Both the position numbers and the translations under genes were made by a program. Shown in pieces: positions 62,273 to 64,000 of a stretch of DNA of 64,000 bases. How positions within the stretch are numbered: position 1 is the first letter of the stretch; each line of letters starts with the position of its first letter. The notes beneath the pieces were generated by a model. It searched no databases. It was not told the origin of the DNA and was given only the letters and a program-made list of their open reading frames with translations. The DNA is from Luzula sylvatica (lineage: Eukaryota; Streptophyta; Magnoliopsida; Poales; Juncaceae), in assembly GCA_946800325.1 (NCBI GenBank), contig OX326956.1, positions 21,674,356-21,738,355 on the forward strand, in the 5' to 3' direction.

Positions 62273-62539
62273 CTGTTAAAAGCCTTGCCTAGATTATTTA
62301 GTATTGGGCCTAAGGCCTTAACCCATAAGACATTTACACAGTTAGTGAAGTTATGATTTTTAGAGTTAGTTTTGATTTCACAGCGTAGGTTGATTGAGTT
62401 TTTATGAATAGATGGGTCATTAGAATAGAGAAAGTTAGGATCCAGTCTATATAAGACCGAGCACTGTACTATACATTAATCAAGTTAATCAAGACTTCAA
62501 AAATTCTCTGTTCAATCTCTTATAATTTCTAAAGTATCA
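62273..62539 (+). mobile_element. Candidate solo LTR (Copia/TRIM-like), about 267 bp
   Basis: A segment starting CTGTTAAAAGCC and ending AAAGTATCA is flanked on both sides by the 5-bp direct repeat TATAC (62268-62272 and 62540-62544). It contains the layout of a small plant LTR: a GGGCCTAAGGCC-type U3 region, a TATA box (CTATATAAGACC, about 62448) and, about 90 bp further, a CT-rich tail (AAATTCTCTGTTCAATCTC). The left end carries one extra C before the TG, so the exact boundary is uncertain. No internal retrotransposon sequence is next to it. Confidence 0.45.
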
Positions 62540-62851
62540 TATACAAGTAATGCGTATCCATGTATTGCCATCTTGACTTAGGAATATTCCTTCTTTTTTA
62601 AGTATATTCCTTCTTTTATTTTAAAAAAAATTGCCTGTGTGAAGAATGTAATCAAGGCCGTTTCGTTTCGATTACCGTATTCGAAATTACACAAAAAAAA
62701 TTAATTTTCGGCGAGTCAAGATTTTTAAAATGCAATTCAAGTTTTGATATTTGGATTCACGAAATCAAAACTATTACGATTACTATTTTTATGTTTGGAA
62801 TGATGTAATTCAATTATCAAAATTCAAGATTTATATGTATCAAAATCTGTG

Positions 62852-63335
62852 TTGCACGGATACGCCGTACGGCGATACGACAACGCGTATCGGATACGGC
62901 GATACGACATTTTAACATATGATTTAGGATACGATACGTATACGACGATACAGGTAATTTTGATTTTTTGAACTATTCGCGCAACATAGATCAAAACTTT
63001 TAAATAAATTTCGCCATTACCCTACTTGAACATCAATTTATAATTTATAATTTAAGCAAGAAATTAATAATCATCAAAAAACAATATCATAAAAAAATTT
63101 ACACCACACATTACAATGACAAAAAAAAAACATGAAACAAAATTTTTGTTATGCGCATATTTCAAAAAATCAATCGAATATGTATATGATATGTATCGGT
63201 TATACGGCACCATATCCGATTATTTTAACATTAAAATTTGAGCTAATACGATTATGATACGACACGATACGTTATCGATACTGATGTGCTGGATACGGGA
63301 ACCGATACGCTTAGATACGGATCTGGTACGACTAA
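62852..63335. repeat. ATACG-rich dispersed repeat
   Basis: Two clusters of GATACG, TATCG and related words (about 62852-62960 and 63185-63335) are separated by about 230 bp of AT-rich DNA. Both clusters contain ATTTTAACAT next to GATACGA-type words in the same orientation, so they may be direct copies. CpG is far denser here than in the rest of the flank. This resembles an ATACG-rich dispersed repeat seen in many plant genomes; its class is unknown to me. Confidence 0.45.
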
Positions 63336-63965
63336 CCTATTTTTTTTATATTTTATGAAACACAAAAATACTCAATAGTTGTTTGTATCACATTTTTTGT
63401 CTTTTCCGTAAAATATCGAAACAAACAATATAACTGAATTTCCTGATGGACTGAAAACGAAGTTGCTTACGTCATTACCTTGGTGGAAAAAAGGATTTTT
63501 GGGGTTAAGTAATCGTGTGACTAGCGCCCGCCAAACATCACTCATTGAGCACAAAGACATTGAGCGCTTCGGTCATAGCGGAACAAAAAAAAAATTCTTT
63601 TTTATGAGAATGCAAATCGAGAACTTGATTTTTTTTATAATTTATTTAAACATAATTAATTTTATTGAAATAAGATTAAATAATGTGTTCATAAAACATA
63701 TCGTATCCTCATTTTTTTGAAAATGTATGTATTACTACTGTATTTGTATCAACATAGGTTGGTTATACATTACTAGCTTCATATTTTTTTATGTATTTTT
63801 TATGTATGAAACGATCTTATATATGTTGTTGATAGATATTCATAAATTTTGAAACTTGAAATAATTTAATATATCCGAAAAATATTCATAATTTCAAGCT
63901 TAGCCATACCAGCCATAACCGAGTTGAGTTTGAGTGATTTCAGAAACTAAAAACATTTTAAGTCA
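63336..63965. other. AT-rich intergenic, small unsupported ORFs only
   Basis: A short CpG-containing patch at about 63455-63580 carries overlapping small open frames on both strands, with no recognisable motif. The frame starting at 63463 begins MLTSLPWWKKGF and soon runs into A/T noise. It may be a decayed mobile-element fragment. No gene is supported. Confidence 0.4.
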
Positions 63966-64000
63966 TAACTAAATCGAGCCGATCGAGTTTGAGCTCGAAC
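63966..64000. repeat. Start of a GAGCTCGAAC-type dispersed repeat, cut by the window edge
   Basis: The window ends in CGAGCCGATCGAGTTTGAGC followed by TCGAAC, a phrase typical of dispersed repeats in plant flanks. Too little is present to class it. Confidence 0.25.

Noticed and set aside
63372..63720. Overlapping 62- and 85-codon frames on opposite strands
   Set aside because: No recognisable domain; both end in low-complexity A/T sequence, and no promoter or homology is visible.

Overview
The window is plant nuclear DNA, most likely from a eudicot. The only confident gene encodes a PLASTID MOVEMENT IMPAIRED 1 (PMI1)-type protein with an NT-C2 domain, a land-plant family. The flanking DNA is AT-rich and carries plant-type mobile-element remnants: a foldback/MITE pair, a possible solo LTR and an ATACG-rich repeat. 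I could not identify the species.

Positions 1-54758 are one uninterrupted, single-orientation satellite array. The unit is 124 bp, about 28% GC, and there are roughly 441 head-to-tail copies. The array enters from the left edge and ends sharply at 54758, inside its last monomer. It has several levels of order. The lowest is the 124-bp monomer with diagnostic variants. Above it is a near-identical 18-mer higher-order repeat (2230 bp, five copies plus a third of a sixth, 34959-46852), itself an 8-mer block plus a 10-mer block sharing their first four monomers. Above that are super-repeats of about 6.7 and 8.2 kb, marked by a rare monomer at 3221, 11403, 18098, 24793 and 32975. Length differences between copies are nearly exact multiples of 124 bp, and some monomers look like 5'/3' chimaeras, as unequal crossing-over predicts. 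The last 2 kb at the array edge is more varied.

Positions 54759-58450 hold a promoter-like region, an intron-less PMI1-like gene (55870-58215, + strand, 781 aa) and its 3' flank. The gene starts only 1.1 kb from the satellite.

Positions 58450-64000 are AT-rich intergenic DNA without a supported gene. They contain two copies of a foldback element (about 58750-59045 and 61722-61992), a degenerate AT-rich minisatellite (59331-59900), a GC-rich inverted pair (61271-61347), a solo-LTR candidate (62273-62539) and an ATACG-rich repeat (62852-63335).

I found no new enzymatic or defence system. The notable biology is the readable recombination history of the satellite and its abrupt junction with a gene-bearing region. 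The array does not code for protein.
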